Program-made: the position numbers and the translations under genes | Assembly: GCF_900099805.1 (NCBI RefSeq) | Contig: NZ_FNDR01000023.1 | Span: 1 to 32,640, forward strand | DNA: 32,640 nt | Direction: 5' to 3' | DNA from: Variovorax sp. OV700 | GTDB taxonomy: Bacteria; Pseudomonadota; Gammaproteobacteria; Burkholderiales; Burkholderiaceae_C | Notes under the pieces: generated by a model | Database searches by the model: none | What the model saw: only the letters and a program-made list of their open reading frames with translations | What the model was told of the DNA's origin: nothing | Shown: one piece after another, positions 32,143 to 32,640 of the stretch | Layout: every line of letters begins with the position of its first letter | How positions within the stretch are numbered: the stretch's first letter is position 1

Positions 32143-32162
32143 AGTCGATGGCAAAGGCATGA
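32106..32162 (+). CDS. Possible 18-codon coupled mini-ORF
   Basis: The ATG at 32106 shares its A with the TGA stop of the receptor gene, and the ORF's own stop TGA (32160-32162) overlaps the ATG of the PepSY gene at 32159-32161. It encodes MSVRNILMSVRNKSMAKA, in which MSVRN occurs twice because of the 21-bp repeat. The perfect start/stop overlap at both ends would allow ribosomes to be handed from the receptor to the PepSY gene. It may be a translational bridge, not a functional peptide. Confidence 0.3.
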   Translation: MSVRNILMSVRNKSMAKA

Positions 32163-32640
32163 AGCCGGCCCTGATCTTCATCCACAAGTGGCTCGGCATC
32201 TCGCTGGCGCTGCTGTTCCTGATGTGGTTTCTCAGCGGCATCGTGCTGTACTACGTGCCGTTCCCCAACCTCACGCAGTCAGAGCGCCAGGCCGGAATGC
32301 AGCCCCTGGCGCCGGCCGCCGATTGCTGCCTGACGGCGGAAGAAGCGGCAAGACGAGCTGGCGTGGCGTTCACCGAAGCACGTCTCGCGATGGCCGGGGA
32401 AGAGATGCCGGCCTGGCGGCTCCTGGTCGATGCCGGCAACAAGAACGCCCCGCGGTGGCAATCGCTCGATGCCCGCACCGGTGCGGGCATGGCGCCGCTG
32501 ACATCCGTCCACGCCATGAGGGTGGCCGAGACCTTCAGCGGCCGGCGGGCGCTGCGGGCCGAGGGGCTCGAGCGTGACCAGTGGACGGTTCCGCAAGGAT
32601 TGGACCCTTACCGTCCTCTTTTCAAAGTCAGCCTGGAAGG
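32159..32640 (+). CDS. PepSY-domain membrane protein, N-terminal part
   Basis: The gene runs off the window after about 160 codons. The protein starts MKPALIFIHKWLGISLALLFLMWFLSGIVLYYVPFPNL, a first membrane helix with the HKWLG motif that opens PepSY-associated transmembrane (PepSY_TM) proteins. A periplasmic region follows with EEAARRAG and a PepSY-like WRLLVDAG...RWQSLDARTGA stretch. Relatives beside TonB receptors (for example FpvG-like or PiuB-like proteins) help reduce ferri-siderophores in the periplasm. The ATG at 32159 overlaps the mini-ORF stop by 4 bp. Full architecture cannot be judged from this fragment. Confidence 0.85.
   Translation, partial: MKPALIFIHKWLGISLALLFLMWFLSGIVLYYVPFPNLTQSERQAGMQPLAPAADCCLTAEEAARRAGVAFTEARLAMAGEEMPAWRLLVDAGNKNAPRWQSLDARTGAGMAPLTSVHAMRVAETFSGRRALRAEGLERDQWTVPQGLDPYRPLFKVSLE

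Noticed and set aside
30064..32241. A 725-codon open frame on the minus strand antisense to the TonB receptor
   Set aside because: It mirrors the receptor gene, has low-complexity Arg/Ala/His-rich content and no recognisable domain. The plus-strand protein has clear plug and barrel motifs. Long antisense frames are expected in GC-rich coding DNA.

Overview
The window is GC-rich, densely packed bacterial DNA. Its gene content (two HAAT/Liv-type ABC transporter segments, ActP with a DUF485 partner, a MocR regulator, a DUF5666-like protein, MHS transporters) and protein style suggest a betaproteobacterium of the order Burkholderiales, plausibly a Comamonadaceae member such as Variovorax. That placement is inference from style, not a database match. 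No rRNA, tRNA, CRISPR array, intact insertion sequence or clear U-tract terminator was seen. One transposase remnant is likely.

Region A (1-13147). After the 3' end of an upstream livF-like gene comes a leftward MocR-type regulator. Divergent from it is a rightward run: rubredoxin, PaiB-like FMN split-barrel protein, FAD-dependent rubredoxin/ferredoxin reductase, amidase, a complete Liv-type ABC transporter (binding protein, two permeases, two ATPases), a beta-alanine:pyruvate-type omega-aminotransferase and the CoA-acylating (methyl)malonate-semialdehyde dehydrogenase mmsA. The likely logic is import of an amide or amino compound, hydrolysis, transamination to a semialdehyde and conversion to an acyl-CoA.

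Region B (13160-17819). A LysR regulator is divergent from a nitronate monooxygenase-like enzyme and a tautomerase-superfamily protein. The latter carries the full set of residues I associate with malonate semialdehyde decarboxylase (Pro1, Asp37, Arg73, Arg75, Trp114, Phe116, Phe123, Leu128). A DUF485 protein and an ActP-type solute:cation symporter follow. With region A, up to four neighbouring enzymes could make or use malonate semialdehyde.

Region C (17760-21942). A leftward OmpR-type two-component system is divergent from an operon encoding a DUF5666-like periplasmic protein, a cytochrome b561-type membrane protein and a Tat/lipoprotein-type sulfite-oxidase-fold molybdoenzyme. Three half-sites phased at 11 bp lie between them. 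The layout resembles the E. coli hprRS/msrPQ neighbourhood. The kinase gene overlaps the 3' end of the symporter gene tail to tail by 60 bp.

Region D (22053-29805). A PAS-AAA-Fis sigma-54 activator is divergent from a nitrile hydratase operon: alpha/beta hydrolase, MHS-family transporter with a large periplasmic loop, CobW-type GTPase, nitrile hydratase beta and alpha (cobalt-type Cys cluster), a P14K-like accessory protein and a NiCoT cobalt/nickel permease. A GG-N10-GC promoter lies ahead of the hydrolase, so the operon is probably sigma-54 dependent.

Region E (29914-32640). A TonB-dependent siderophore-type receptor is followed by a PepSY-type membrane protein cut by the window end. A 21-bp tandem repeat and an 18-codon coupled mini-ORF lie between them.
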